NCBI RefSeq assembly: GCF_014874095.1 | Contig: NZ_JADBEB010000001.1 | Span: 7,998,001 to 8,062,000 of the forward strand | Origin: Plantactinospora soyae | GTDB taxonomy: Bacteria; Actinomycetota; Actinomycetes; Mycobacteriales; Micromonosporaceae | Reading direction: 5' to 3' | DNA: 64,000 nt | Shown: positions 9,031-17,871 of the stretch, one piece after another | How positions within the stretch are numbered: position 1 is the first letter of the stretch | Layout: each line of letters opens with the position of its first letter | The notes under the pieces: model-generated | What the model saw: only the letters and a program-made list of their open reading frames with translations | Databases searched by the model: none | What the model was told of the DNA's origin: nothing | Made by a program: the position numbers and the translations under genes

Positions 9031-10272
9031 CTAGCCGAGCAGCGGGTCGGCCGCCTTGGCCGCGTCGCTCAGCGCCTGGTCCACCGACTTCTTGCCGAGC
9101 AGGGCCGCCTGGATCTCCGGAGCGAGTACGCCCATCACGTCCCGGGCCTTCTCGTGCAGCGGCCCGACGGTGGTCATGCCGACGTACTTCTCCTGCTCGC
9201 CGAGGACGGGGTCCCCGGCGTACAGCGTGCCGGCGGACTTCTTCGCGGCGAAGAAGCCTGAGCTGGTGTCGTACTTCTTGGCGACGTCGGCGGCGGAGAC
9301 GAACGCGATCCACTTGCCCGCGGCCTCCTTGTCCGCGGCGTTCCTCAGCATGGCGAGCGAGCCGACGGTGCCGTACCCGATCTGCCTGGCCTCGGTCATC
9401 GGCGGCAGGACCTTGATGTTCTCCTTGCCCCAGAAGCTCTCCACCTGCTGCGGCTCCATGTGCCAGACGCAGGCCACCTTGTTCTGGGCGATCCGGGTCT
9501 GCTCGACCGGCGGCACCGTGGTGAGCATGCTCTTGTCCAGGAATCCGCCGTCGACGAGTTGCTTGACGAAGGTGAGTGCCTTCCGGCCGGCGTCGCTGTC
9601 GAACGCCGCAGACTTGCCGTCCGGGCTGAACACCTCGCCGCCGGCCTGCCAGAGCAGCGGATAGAAGGTCTGGTTGAGGGTGTTCTTCACGTCCCCGGCG
9701 TAGGCGGTCATGTCGTAGCCCTTGGCCTTGAACGCCGGTGCCATCCCGAGCATGTCGTTCCAGGTCGCGGGGTACGTCGTCTGGCCGACGGCGTCGAAGA
9801 CCTTCTTGTTGCAGATCGTCGTCACGGCGCTGGTCAGGACGGGTGCGCCCATCATCTTGCCGTCGATGGTGACGGAGGTGACGACGTTGTCGAGGTAGTC
9901 GCCGCGCGCGGCGTCGTCCAGGTACGCGTCGACCGGCTCGATGTTGCGGGCGTACTTGGGAAGCTGGTCGGGGATGAGGTAGACGACGTCGGGTCCCTTG
10001 TTGCCGGCGATCGCGGTGGCCAGGGCCTGGTCGCGGTTCGCCCACGGGAAGATCTCCGTCTTCACCTCGATGTCGGGGTGCTGCGCCTTGAAGGCGGCGA
10101 CGGTCTCGTCCCAGAAGGCCCGGTGTTTCGCCTCGTCGGCGATGACCGGGTACATCCACATGGTGACGGTCTTCTTGTCCGAGTCCCCGGAGCCGGACCC
10201 TCCACAGGCGGTCGCCGCGAGCACGGCGGCGAGCGCCACCGCAACGGCTGACAGGCTCTTCCGAACACGCAT
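9031..10272 (-). CDS. Carbohydrate ABC transporter substrate-binding lipoprotein
   Basis: A 413-residue extracellular solute-binding protein of the MalE/UgpB type. It has a lipoprotein signal peptide (MRVRKSLSAV...) with lipobox LAATAC placing the lipidated Cys at residue 23, followed by a Gly/Ser/Asp linker. The mature part contains DVVYLIPDQLPKYA and a hinge-type two-lobe pattern. GGGAGG lies 7 bases upstream of the ATG. It is the first gene of the importer operon. The upstream 200 bases (10273-10473) contain an AT-rich patch around 10297-10360 that probably holds the promoter. No regulator gene is adjacent. Confidence 0.94.
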   Translation of the reverse strand: MRVRKSLSAVAVALAAVLAATACGGSGSGDSDKKTVTMWMYPVIADEAKHRAFWDETVAAFKAQHPDIEVKTEIFPWANRDQALATAIAGNKGPDVVYLIPDQLPKYARNIEPVDAYLDDAARGDYLDNVVTSVTIDGKMMGAPVLTSAVTTICNKKVFDAVGQTTYPATWNDMLGMAPAFKAKGYDMTAYAGDVKNTLNQTFYPLLWQAGGEVFSPDGKSAAFDSDAGRKALTFVKQLVDGGFLDKSMLTTVPPVEQTRIAQNKVACVWHMEPQQVESFWGKENIKVLPPMTEARQIGYGTVGSLAMLRNAADKEAAGKWIAFVSAADVAKKYDTSSGFFAAKKSAGTLYAGDPVLGEQEKYVGMTTVGPLHEKARDVMGVLAPEIQAALLGKKSVDQALSDAAKAADPLLG

Positions 10273-10473
10273 CCCGCATCCTCCCAGGTGAGCTTGGTTC
10301 GAAGTAGGTTAACTTACGGTCCGGGCCGATACTAGATACACGAAGATCAAATATGGCGTCGTCAGGCTTTCCGCGACCGACCTCCTTATCGGACCGCGCC
10401 GTAACCGCCGTACGCCGGGTCCGGGTCGGACAGCGGCTCGTCCGTCCCGGGCCCGGCGCCCCCGTCGTGGCGG

Positions 10474-12765
10474 CTACCCGCCGATGCCGGACCGGGCCGC
10501 CGCCACCAGAATCGCGCCCATCTCCGCCGGGGTGAGCACCTTGGCCCCGACGAGCTGCCCGGTGACCGTGACGACGTGGACCAGGAAGGCGGCCCGACTG
10601 CCCCAGTTCGCCTCGTCCCGGATCAGGTCGTTGACCGTGCAGCCGTCGGCGCCGTACCGGTTGCGGACCCGGGAGTCGACGTCGCCGGTCAGCACCGTCG
10701 CCCGCAGGTCCGACTCGGGGCAGCCGTCCGCCTCCGGTACGTAGCGCAGCAGGTTCGAGCCGTACTGCACCGCCCCGTTGGCGGCCTTGACCCCGTTGCG
10801 GAACCACAGGTTGCCCTGCCCGTCCTGGGTGAGCCGGTACGTCTGCGCGTCGCGGACCACCGTGACCGCCTTGGAGAGCGGGTCGATCCGGAGCAGGTAC
10901 CCGTCGAGCGAGGCGTAGACGTGCTCGTCGGCCGGGTTCACGAACAGTTCGTCGTGCGCCCCGGTGTAGCTCCCCGGCACGTCCCGACGATGCACGGTGG
11001 CGCCGGTCGCCGGATCGAGCACGAACAGTTCACCGTCGGCCAGGCCCCAGACCATGCCGTCCGGTCCGAGGGCGACCGAGCTGATCGCGAACGCGCCCGG
11101 CACCGGGGTGTACTCCGTGATCTTCTCGCCGGTCGCCAGGTCGGCAGTGAAGAGCTTCGCCTCGGTCGCCCTCGGCTCGGTGCCCCCGCCGGCACCGATC
11201 GTGCTGCCGGCCCAGAGCCGGTCACCGATCACCGCCAGAGCGATGACGGCCTGGTCGGGGATGATGTTCCGGTGGGTGGTCCGGATGCCGGTGGCGACGT
11301 CGTAGACGGTGAGCGCACCACCCCAGAGCCCGTAGTCCGGGGTACTGCCGACGTAGACCTTCGAGCCGGCCGAGGCGAACGCGATCGGGCGGTTCTGCCC
11401 GTCCGGCTGCATCCGGAACAGCTCACGCGGATTGGTGCTGAGCTGGTACGGCCGCGCCGGGTCGTACTCCAGCACCCCGCCGTACGGGTACACGCCCTGG
11501 TACATCAGCCCGTCGTGCCAGCCGAAGCCGTCGGTCTGGCCGACCCGCCCGACGTTGGTCGCCACTCCGGTCGCCGGATCGAGCACCGCCATGTTGCCGT
11601 TGATGTAGAGGTTCGTGTAGACCCGGCCGTCCGGGCCGGCGGTGATGTTGTTGATGTCCAGGGCCTGCGGCGGGAACGGCAACCGGTACCGCTCGTTCGC
11701 CCCGGTCGCCAGGTCGTACCAGAGCGCCTGACCCGAGTAGTTGCCGATCGTGGCGTACAGCCGGCCGGCCACGAAACCGAATCCGATCCCCGCCCCGCCG
11801 CCGGCCACCGGTGCACCGGCGCCGTCCGGGGCGGGACCGTAGGTGTCGGTCGGCAGGTCGTAGCGCCAGAGCCCGTTGCCGGAGGTGAAGTAGACCGACC
11901 GGCCGTCCGGGGCGAGCGGGGAGGTGCCGCGCGAGTTCATCGTGAACCCGTCGGCCAGGACCGCTCCGGAGTCGGGGTCGAGCACGAGGGCCTGCTGCTG
12001 GCTCCGCTTGACGAAGAGCTTGCCGCCGACCAGGTTGATGTCGTACGGATAACTGGCGTCGCCGCGCAGCGGCTCCGGCCAGATGTCCCGCTTCTCCCCC
12101 GTCGTCAGGTCGAGTCGGACGAGGTGGCCATGGCTCCCGATCGCCGCCCACAACACGTTCCGGTCGGCGTCGACGGCGGTGTCCACGACGTACTGCTCGC
12201 CGGGGTACATCGCGCCGTAGTCGCGGAACCCCTCCGTCGGGGAGTACGAGAAGACGTGCGCGTCCGGATAGGTGCCGCCGTAGATCCGGCCGTCCGTGCC
12301 GGGCCGGAGGCCGTACAGCAGGCCCTGCCCGGCGACCGGCGCGCCCAGGTCGGTGGTGACCCGGGTACGGGGGTCGTAGGAGTAGACGTGCGCGTTGGGG
12401 TAGCTGCCGGCGTACACGATCCCGTCGCTGGCCTGGGTGACGCCCCAGGCCCCCGAGGACTCGTGCAGGTACGCGGTGTCGAGCAGTTCACGGGTCACCG
12501 GATCGGTCACGCTGAGCACGCCCGGCGATCCCATCTGGACGGCGTAGGCGACCGGACGGTCGCCGGCCCCGGTGCCATAGTGGGTCTCGAAGACCGTCAG
12601 GGCGCTCTGCTGCACCCCGAAGTCGGTGACGGTGCCGGGGTCGACCCTGGTGGGCGCGACTGCGGCGGTGCCGGGACCGGCATGGACGGGACCGGCGGGC
12701 AGTACGGCGGCGGTGATCGCCAGGGCGACGGTGGCGGGCAGGACGATTCGACGCGACAACGACAC
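10474..12765 (-). CDS. Secreted beta-propeller (PQQ-like/YVTN-like) protein
   Basis: A 763-residue exported protein with a Sec-type signal peptide (MSLSRRIVLPATVALAITAA, cleavage probably after VHA). The mature chain is a series of blade-like repeats such as VYAGSYPNAHVYSYDPRT, IYGGTYPDAHVFSYSP and VYTNLYINGNMAVLDP, a pattern of 7- to 8-bladed propellers. GAGGGAGG precedes the GTG start. A close architectural relative follows at 13088-15121, so this is a tandem duplication. No catalytic motif is apparent; a surface-binding role or sugar-related enzyme activity is possible, given the adjacent sugar importer, but unproven. Confidence 0.8.
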   Translation of the reverse strand: MSLSRRIVLPATVALAITAAVLPAGPVHAGPGTAAVAPTRVDPGTVTDFGVQQSALTVFETHYGTGAGDRPVAYAVQMGSPGVLSVTDPVTRELLDTAYLHESSGAWGVTQASDGIVYAGSYPNAHVYSYDPRTRVTTDLGAPVAGQGLLYGLRPGTDGRIYGGTYPDAHVFSYSPTEGFRDYGAMYPGEQYVVDTAVDADRNVLWAAIGSHGHLVRLDLTTGEKRDIWPEPLRGDASYPYDINLVGGKLFVKRSQQQALVLDPDSGAVLADGFTMNSRGTSPLAPDGRSVYFTSGNGLWRYDLPTDTYGPAPDGAGAPVAGGGAGIGFGFVAGRLYATIGNYSGQALWYDLATGANERYRLPFPPQALDINNITAGPDGRVYTNLYINGNMAVLDPATGVATNVGRVGQTDGFGWHDGLMYQGVYPYGGVLEYDPARPYQLSTNPRELFRMQPDGQNRPIAFASAGSKVYVGSTPDYGLWGGALTVYDVATGIRTTHRNIIPDQAVIALAVIGDRLWAGSTIGAGGGTEPRATEAKLFTADLATGEKITEYTPVPGAFAISSVALGPDGMVWGLADGELFVLDPATGATVHRRDVPGSYTGAHDELFVNPADEHVYASLDGYLLRIDPLSKAVTVVRDAQTYRLTQDGQGNLWFRNGVKAANGAVQYGSNLLRYVPEADGCPESDLRATVLTGDVDSRVRNRYGADGCTVNDLIRDEANWGSRAAFLVHVVTVTGQLVGAKVLTPAEMGAILVAAARSGIGG

Positions 12766-13087
12766 GAGTTGCCTCCCTCGTTCCGGCAGGTGCCGGAGAC
12801 CCTATTACGGACGCGGCCGAAACTCCATAGTCGAGGGTGAATCGCTCCGAAGTTGCCAGCGCGTCTCCGGCTCGTGGATCAACCCATGCCGCTCCGGAGG
12901 CGAATTGAGCCCGGACCGAAACCAGCTACGTCCGACGGCTCCGGCGCGGCCCCGCACCTGCGCCCGGGTGCTGGACGAGATGGCCGCCGACGGCCGCACC
13001 CGGCGCGCGACCCCACGACGCAGCAGCGACGGACCAGCGGCCCCCGGGTAGGGGCCACCGGTCCGTCGCCGGTGATCCGTGCCGTGC
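12766..13087. other. 322-base gap between the two beta-propeller genes
   Basis: No gene with a credible start and codon bias was found. The gap holds the promoter region of the first propeller gene near 12780-12850 and the terminator hairpin of the second at its other end. Confidence 0.5.
13026..13069. terminator. Terminator hairpin after the second beta-propeller gene
   Basis: A 10-base perfect outer stem GCGACGGACC / GGTCCGTCGC encloses a second pairing GGCCCC / GGGGCC. It lies 19 bases past the stop codon of the minus-strand gene at 13088. Confidence 0.7.
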
Positions 13088-15121
13088 TCAGCCCGAGACG
13101 GTCACCCGGTACAACTGCGGCCCGTCGCCGAGCACCAGCCGCCCGTCCGGGTGCACCGCGAGGAACTCGGCCGGCTGGTCCAGCAACTGGGTCGGGGCGC
13201 CGGTCGCGACGTCCACCCGGAACAGCAGGCGGTTGCCGACCAGCGCGTACAGCACGTTGGCGGTGGCGTCGTAGCCGAGCCGGCCCCGGCTGTCCGACAC
13301 GCCCGGGGCGAGCTGGATGCGCTGGACCACCGACCGGGACGCCACGTCGACGGCGAAGAGCTGCCCGCCGGCCAGCCCCCACAGCAGCCCCGACCGGTCC
13401 AGGGTGAGCGCCGGAACGGCCTTCGCACCGGGCACCGGAACGAACTCGAACGCCTTGCCGTCGGTGGCGGTGTCCCAGCCGAACAACCGGGCCTCGGTCT
13501 GGGTCGGCGCCGGCACGCTGTACCCACCGTCAATCGAGGTACCGCCCACGATCAGGCCGCCGGCGTACGCCAGGCTCACGATCGACGAGTCGGTGACCAC
13601 CGGCCGGTGCACGGTCGACGCCCCGGTCGCCTTGTCGACGATGGCGAGCGCGCCGCCGAGCGTCGTGTTCGGCATCGTGCCGTAGGCGACCTTGTCCCCG
13701 GCATCGGTCAACGCCCGCGCCCGCACCTGGTCGGCGGACTTCAGGTCGAGCAGCTTCACCGGGTTCTCCGGGGTGCCGGGCAGCTGGGGCGAGTACTCCG
13801 AGCTGTTCCACGGCTGGCCCGGGTCGTACCGGTACAGCCGCGAGTCGGGGTACGCACCCAGGTAGACCTGACCCTCGGTCTCCAGCACGCTCTCCACCTG
13901 GGCGAAACGCTGGAAGTCCGACGCGCCGGTGTCGATGTCGACCCGGGCGAGGCCGCCGTTGAGGTAGCCACCGGCGTACACCGTGCCGGACGCGCCGATG
14001 TGCAGCGCCGCGAGCGGGATCGGCTCGCCGGGCACGTCCGTACGCAACACCTCCGACCGGCCGGTCTGCGGGTTGTACCGGAACATGTCGCCGCGCCAGA
14101 GCAGCCCGACCAGGGTGCGCCCCGGCCACTTCCGGTCGCCGAGCTTGACCCAGCCGATGCCCCGGTTGTTGACCACCCGGCCGGGGAAGGCCAGCCCGGT
14201 ATCGGTGAATTTTCGGGTCCTGGGGTGGTATCCGACGAGCTTTCCGGCCCGGGTGAAGTAGACCAGTCCACCCGGTCCGGGCTCGGCGACGTCCAGTCCG
14301 GCCACGTCGGGGATCAGGTCGGTCCACCTGCGACGCTTGACGTCGTACACCCCGAGGTCGCCGTTGATGGCCGAGCCGAACCGGGCGTACAGCCGGCCGT
14401 CGTGGACGTTGAGGTCGTACACCGTGACGCCGACGCCGTCGCCGAGTTCGGCGGGTAGTGGCAGCTCCCGGCGCTTGCCGGTGGCCTTGTCGATCTCGAT
14501 GAGGTGGCCGTCGGGCTGGGTGCCGGCGTAGATCTTGCCACCACCGACCGCGAGGCTGCGGACGTACTGCACCCCGGGCAGCACCTGCCCGTAGTTCCGG
14601 GTGGTGCCGGTCGCGGGATCGAAGGAGAAGACCATCGCGCCGGGGAACGTGCCACCGTAGACGACGCCGCGCTCGTCGACGGCGAGCCGCCAGATGTACG
14701 TTTCGGTCGGCAGCGGCCGGCCGAGGTTCTCGATCGGACTGTTCGGCCCCGGCTTGCGCCGGTACAGGTCCCCGGTGTTGTACGCGCCGACGTACACGGT
14801 GCCGTCCGGGGCGGCGGCGACCGCGTAGGAGCCGGGGGCACCGGTGAGGTCCTGGGTGGACACCGTTCGACCGGTCGCCGGATCGATCGCCACCAGCCGG
14901 GCCGGCTCGCCGGACACCGCCGACCAGAGCACCGGCCGGCCGGCCGGGCCCGGCGCGACGGTCCCGCCGATCAGCAGGACGTCGCGCAGCGGAATGCCGA
15001 GGGGGTCGACGGTGACGGCCGGGGCCTGCGACGTCGCCGCCCCAGCGGCCGGTACGCCGGAGATGGTCAGCGCCACCGCGAGCACGGTGAGCAGGCCGAT
15101 GACTCTACGAGTGCTGCGCAT
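13088..15121 (-). CDS. Secreted beta-propeller protein, paralogue of the neighbouring gene
   Basis: A 677-residue exported protein starting MRSTRRVIGLLTVLAVALTI with cleavage likely after GAAT or AAG. It shares blade motifs with the downstream paralogue: VYVGAYNTGDLYRR, VYGGTFPGAMVFSFDPATG, IYAGTQPDGHLIEID and VYLGAYPDSRLYRYDPGQPW. The same blade types appear in the same order in both, which supports a tandem duplication followed by divergence. No lipobox or sortase motif is visible, so it is probably released or held by binding. The function is unknown. Confidence 0.8.
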   Translation of the reverse strand: MRSTRRVIGLLTVLAVALTISGVPAAGAATSQAPAVTVDPLGIPLRDVLLIGGTVAPGPAGRPVLWSAVSGEPARLVAIDPATGRTVSTQDLTGAPGSYAVAAAPDGTVYVGAYNTGDLYRRKPGPNSPIENLGRPLPTETYIWRLAVDERGVVYGGTFPGAMVFSFDPATGTTRNYGQVLPGVQYVRSLAVGGGKIYAGTQPDGHLIEIDKATGKRRELPLPAELGDGVGVTVYDLNVHDGRLYARFGSAINGDLGVYDVKRRRWTDLIPDVAGLDVAEPGPGGLVYFTRAGKLVGYHPRTRKFTDTGLAFPGRVVNNRGIGWVKLGDRKWPGRTLVGLLWRGDMFRYNPQTGRSEVLRTDVPGEPIPLAALHIGASGTVYAGGYLNGGLARVDIDTGASDFQRFAQVESVLETEGQVYLGAYPDSRLYRYDPGQPWNSSEYSPQLPGTPENPVKLLDLKSADQVRARALTDAGDKVAYGTMPNTTLGGALAIVDKATGASTVHRPVVTDSSIVSLAYAGGLIVGGTSIDGGYSVPAPTQTEARLFGWDTATDGKAFEFVPVPGAKAVPALTLDRSGLLWGLAGGQLFAVDVASRSVVQRIQLAPGVSDSRGRLGYDATANVLYALVGNRLLFRVDVATGAPTQLLDQPAEFLAVHPDGRLVLGDGPQLYRVTVSG

Positions 15122-15289
15122 GGGCGCCTACTTTCCTGGCATGGGCCGTCGGTCGAGTAACGGGGGGAACCGTAATTGGCCGGTACCAAAAGAGAACTGC
15201 CACATCTGGTCGTCGCCGAGCCGCGCCCGGGTTGGTTTGGCCCGTCAACAGCCCCGGGCCAGCACCACCAACCAGCACCACGATCCCAA

Positions 15290-15307
15290 TTACGGCCACG
15301 GCCGTAA
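15290..15307. promoter_or_regulatory. Inverted repeat, candidate operator upstream of the beta-propeller gene
   Basis: TTACGGCC AC GGCCGTAA has two perfect 8-base arms around a 2-base centre. It lies about 170 bases upstream of the propeller ATG at 15121. A related AT-containing stretch, ACCGTAATTGGCC, occurs at about 15170. This could be a regulator site; no cognate regulator is identified. Confidence 0.35.
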
Positions 15308-15348
15308 CCAGACTAGGTGGACGCCCTACCGACGTCAACGGCCCGCCG

Positions 15349-16818
15349 TCAGGTAAGGAAGGGCCCCTTCCTATCGTTTTCTGTAGAAGAAGGGCCCCTT
15401 CCTAACAACTCGGCCGCGGCGGTGCGGAACGCGTCGAGAGCGCGGGTGATGTCGCTGTCGCTCGTCTGCCAGTTGGTCACCGACAGGCGGATGGCCCGTC
15501 GACCGTCGAGCGTCGTCCCGCTCAGCCACGCCTCGCCGCTGTCGATCACCCGACGCAGGACCGCGTCGGTCGACCGGTCGTCGTCGAACCGGAAGAGCAC
15601 CTGGTTGATCACGACCTCGTTCAGCACCTCGCAACCGGGCACGGTGGCCAGGCCGGCGGCGAACCTTCGGGCATGGGCGCAGCTCCGCTCCAGCAGTTCC
15701 GCCACGCCCTCCCGGCCCAGGGACCGTAGCGCCGCGTAGACGGCGAACCCCCGGGCCCGTCGGGAGAAGGCCGGCGTCCAGTCCATGGCGTCCCGTGGTT
15801 GCCCCGGGCCGCCCTGCACCAGGTATTCGGCGGTGGCGGTCATCGCGGCCCGATGCGAGTCCGGGTGGGCGCAGAAGGCCAGGCCCGAGTCGTACGGGAC
15901 GTTCAGCCACTTGTGCGCGTCGAAGGCCCACGAGTCGGCCCGCTCGACACCCCGGACCAGGTGGCGCAACGCCGGACTGGCGGCGGTCCACAGGCCGTAC
16001 GCCCCGTCGACGTGCAGCCACGCGCCGGTGCCGGCCACGGCGTCGGCGATGTCGTCGAGGTCGTCGAAGGCGCCGGTGTTGACCTCGCCGGCCTGGGCAC
16101 AGACGATCGTCGGCGGGCCGGCGGTGGCGAGTTCGTCCCGGAGTCGGGACACCTCCATCCGGCCGGAACCGTCGACCGGCAGGACCCGCAGGGACACCCT
16201 TCCGATGCCGAGGAACCGCAGGGCACGGTCGACGCTCACGTGCCGCCGCGCCCCGACGACGACCCGGATGGACGGCGCTCCGCTCAGGCCCAGTTCCTCG
16301 ACGTTCCAGTCGACCGCGCGCAGGACGTGGTGCCGGGCCGTGGCCAGGCAGGTGAGGTGGGCCGTCTGGCAACCGGTGACGAAGGCGAACGACGCGTCCA
16401 CCGGCAGCCCGAGCAGCGCGGCGAGCCAGCCGCCGGTCACCTCTTCGACGACGGAGGCGGCCGGACCGCACGCGTAGAAGCCGGGACACTGGTCCCAGAC
16501 GGAGGTGAGCCAGTCGGCCGCGACGGCGGCCGGAAGACCTCCGCCGATCACGAAGCCGAAATAGCGGCCGGAGGGTATCGCGACCAGCCCCGGTTCGGCC
16601 GCCCGCGCCAGATCCTCCACCACCATCAGCGGATCGGCGGGACCGACCGGGAGCGGGCCACCGAGCCGGTACCGCAGTTCGTCGAGGTCCGCCGAGGCGG
16701 CCACCGGCCGCCGGTCGAGCGACCGGAGCCACTGCGCCGCGAGCTCCGCCGTACGGGCGAAAAGATCGGCGGGTACGTCGGTCGCCGAACGGGATGTGCC
16801 ACGGAGATTCCTTTGCAC
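15349..16818 (-). CDS. PLP-dependent group II decarboxylase / aminotransferase-like protein
   Basis: A 489-residue fold-type I PLP enzyme. The Schiff-base lysine is in FDAHKWLNVPYDSG; upstream are FVTGCQTAHLTCLATARHH and WLHVDGAYGLWT, typical of aromatic-L-amino-acid and glutamate decarboxylases. GTG 16818 (after GGAGGGGG) is the best start; GTG 16833 is an alternative. The last 20 or so residues (RGPSSTENDRKGPFLT) are encoded by a palindromic repeat, so the native C-terminus was probably near AAAELLG. An AraC-type regulator is divergent 100 bases upstream and may control it. The substrate is unknown. Confidence 0.88.
   Translation of the reverse strand: MQRNLRGTSRSATDVPADLFARTAELAAQWLRSLDRRPVAASADLDELRYRLGGPLPVGPADPLMVVEDLARAAEPGLVAIPSGRYFGFVIGGGLPAAVAADWLTSVWDQCPGFYACGPAASVVEEVTGGWLAALLGLPVDASFAFVTGCQTAHLTCLATARHHVLRAVDWNVEELGLSGAPSIRVVVGARRHVSVDRALRFLGIGRVSLRVLPVDGSGRMEVSRLRDELATAGPPTIVCAQAGEVNTGAFDDLDDIADAVAGTGAWLHVDGAYGLWTAASPALRHLVRGVERADSWAFDAHKWLNVPYDSGLAFCAHPDSHRAAMTATAEYLVQGGPGQPRDAMDWTPAFSRRARGFAVYAALRSLGREGVAELLERSCAHARRFAAGLATVPGCEVLNEVVINQVLFRFDDDRSTDAVLRRVIDSGEAWLSGTTLDGRRAIRLSVTNWQTSDSDITRALDAFRTAAAELLGRGPSSTENDRKGPFLT
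15355..15405. repeat. Paired GGAAGGGGCCCTTC palindromes
   Basis: Two short palindromes (AGGAAGGG C CCCTTCCT at 15356-15372 and a one-base-shorter copy at 15388-15403) flank a 15-base AT-richer spacer. I recognise this as a dispersed intergenic element of Micromonospora-type genomes, often in terminator position. Here it covers the 3' end of the decarboxylase gene, whose frame runs through it. Confidence 0.6.
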
Positions 16819-16919
16819 GGGTGCCCCCTCCACACTGGCTGGTGGTTTCCGACGGGGACCCTAGAACGGGCCCGGAGCGCCAGTCTTGGACGGGATTGCG
16901 CCGGCCTAGGCTTGATCCC

Positions 16920-17768
16920 GTGGCGAGCGCCTCCGAGAACCGACCGGACGCCGACCGTGCCCGGATGTGGTGGGCGGCAGACCTGGGTGGCCTGGAGCTT
17001 CTCCGGGCCACCCTCAGCGAGTTCACCTTCCGCCCGCACGCGCACGAGGAGTTCTTCATCGCCCTCACCGAGGAAGGGATCGCCACGCCCACCTACCGGG
17101 GGGACACGCACGTCATCGGCCCCGGCGACCTGATCGCGCTCAATCCGGAGGAGGCGCACGCCGGCGGCTCCCCCACGGAGAGTTCCTGGACGTACCGGGC
17201 CCTGTATCCCGGCCCGGACCTCATGCGCAGGATCGCGGCGGAGTTCCCCGGATACCGGCGCCGTGGGCCGGAGTTCGGCGGCGACGTCGTACGGGACCCG
17301 AAGGTTGCCGCCCGGCTTCGCCGGTTCCACCAGCTCTCGGAGCCGCCCGACTCGAGCGTGCTGGAACGGGAGACACAGCTCGTCGAAGCCCTCGTGCTAC
17401 TGGTTGCCCGCCACGCGGTACCCCCGCAGACGCCCAGGCCACCCGGCCAGGAACGCCGGGCGGTCCGGCTGAGCAAGGAATACCTGCGGGAGCACCTCGA
17501 CGAGAACGTGACGCTGGAGGCGCTGGCCAGGAACGCCGGCCTCAGTGCCTTCCACCTGTGCCGCGTGTTCCGGGCGGCGGTGGGGATGACGCCGCACGCG
17601 TACCAGACGCAGTCCCGGGTACGGCACGCCAAGTCCCTGCTCAGGGCGGGGCTGCCGATCACCGAGGTCGCCGCCCAGGCGGGGTTCTACGACCAGGCGC
17701 ACCTGAACCGGCACTTCAAGCGGGTGGTCGGCCTTCCGCCCGGCCGGTACGTCAGGGACGCCACCTGA
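16920..17768 (+). CDS. AraC-family transcriptional regulator with N-terminal cupin sensor
   Basis: A 282-residue regulator. The start GTG 16920 is in frame and gives the usual family length. The N-terminal half is a cupin-like arm with FRPHAHEEFFIALTEEG and the turn GDLIALNPEEAH, which match AraC_binding domains. The C-terminal half has two helix-turn-helix units, VTLEALARNAGLSAFHLCRVF and ITEVAAQAGFYDQAHLNRHF, and ends RYVRDAT. It is divergent from the PLP decarboxylase gene, which is the nearest likely target, but no operator pair was identified. Confidence 0.9.
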   Translation: MASASENRPDADRARMWWAADLGGLELLRATLSEFTFRPHAHEEFFIALTEEGIATPTYRGDTHVIGPGDLIALNPEEAHAGGSPTESSWTYRALYPGPDLMRRIAAEFPGYRRRGPEFGGDVVRDPKVAARLRRFHQLSEPPDSSVLERETQLVEALVLLVARHAVPPQTPRPPGQERRAVRLSKEYLREHLDENVTLEALARNAGLSAFHLCRVFRAAVGMTPHAYQTQSRVRHAKSLLRAGLPITEVAAQAGFYDQAHLNRHFKRVVGLPPGRYVRDAT

Positions 17769-17783
17769 CGACGCCCGGCACCA

Positions 17784-17850
17784 CCTGACGCTCAGGGGCG
17801 GCGCGGCCTGACGCTCAGGGCGGCGCAGCCTGACGCTCAGGGCGGCGCGG
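17784..17850. repeat. Three tandem copies of a 22-23-base unit
   Basis: The unit CCTGACGCTCAGGGCGGCGC occurs at 17784, 17807 and 17829, with a degenerate fourth copy to about 17880. It lies between the convergent AraC and P-loop kinase genes. Each unit contains a CCTGA/TCAGG dyad, so the array can form several small hairpins and may serve as a terminator cluster. Confidence 0.65.
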
Positions 17851-17871
17851 CCGTGTTCCCGGCTGACGCGC

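Noticed and set aside
7187-10807. A very long minus-strand reading frame of about 1200 codons covering the importer operon
   Set aside because: Only its last 299 codons are a real permease. The rest is a GC-rich out-of-frame shadow of the lipoprotein and MalF-like genes.
13026-13069. Hairpin first considered as a riboswitch or attenuator
   Set aside because: It lies past the stop of the minus-strand gene and has a simple stem, so a terminator explains it.
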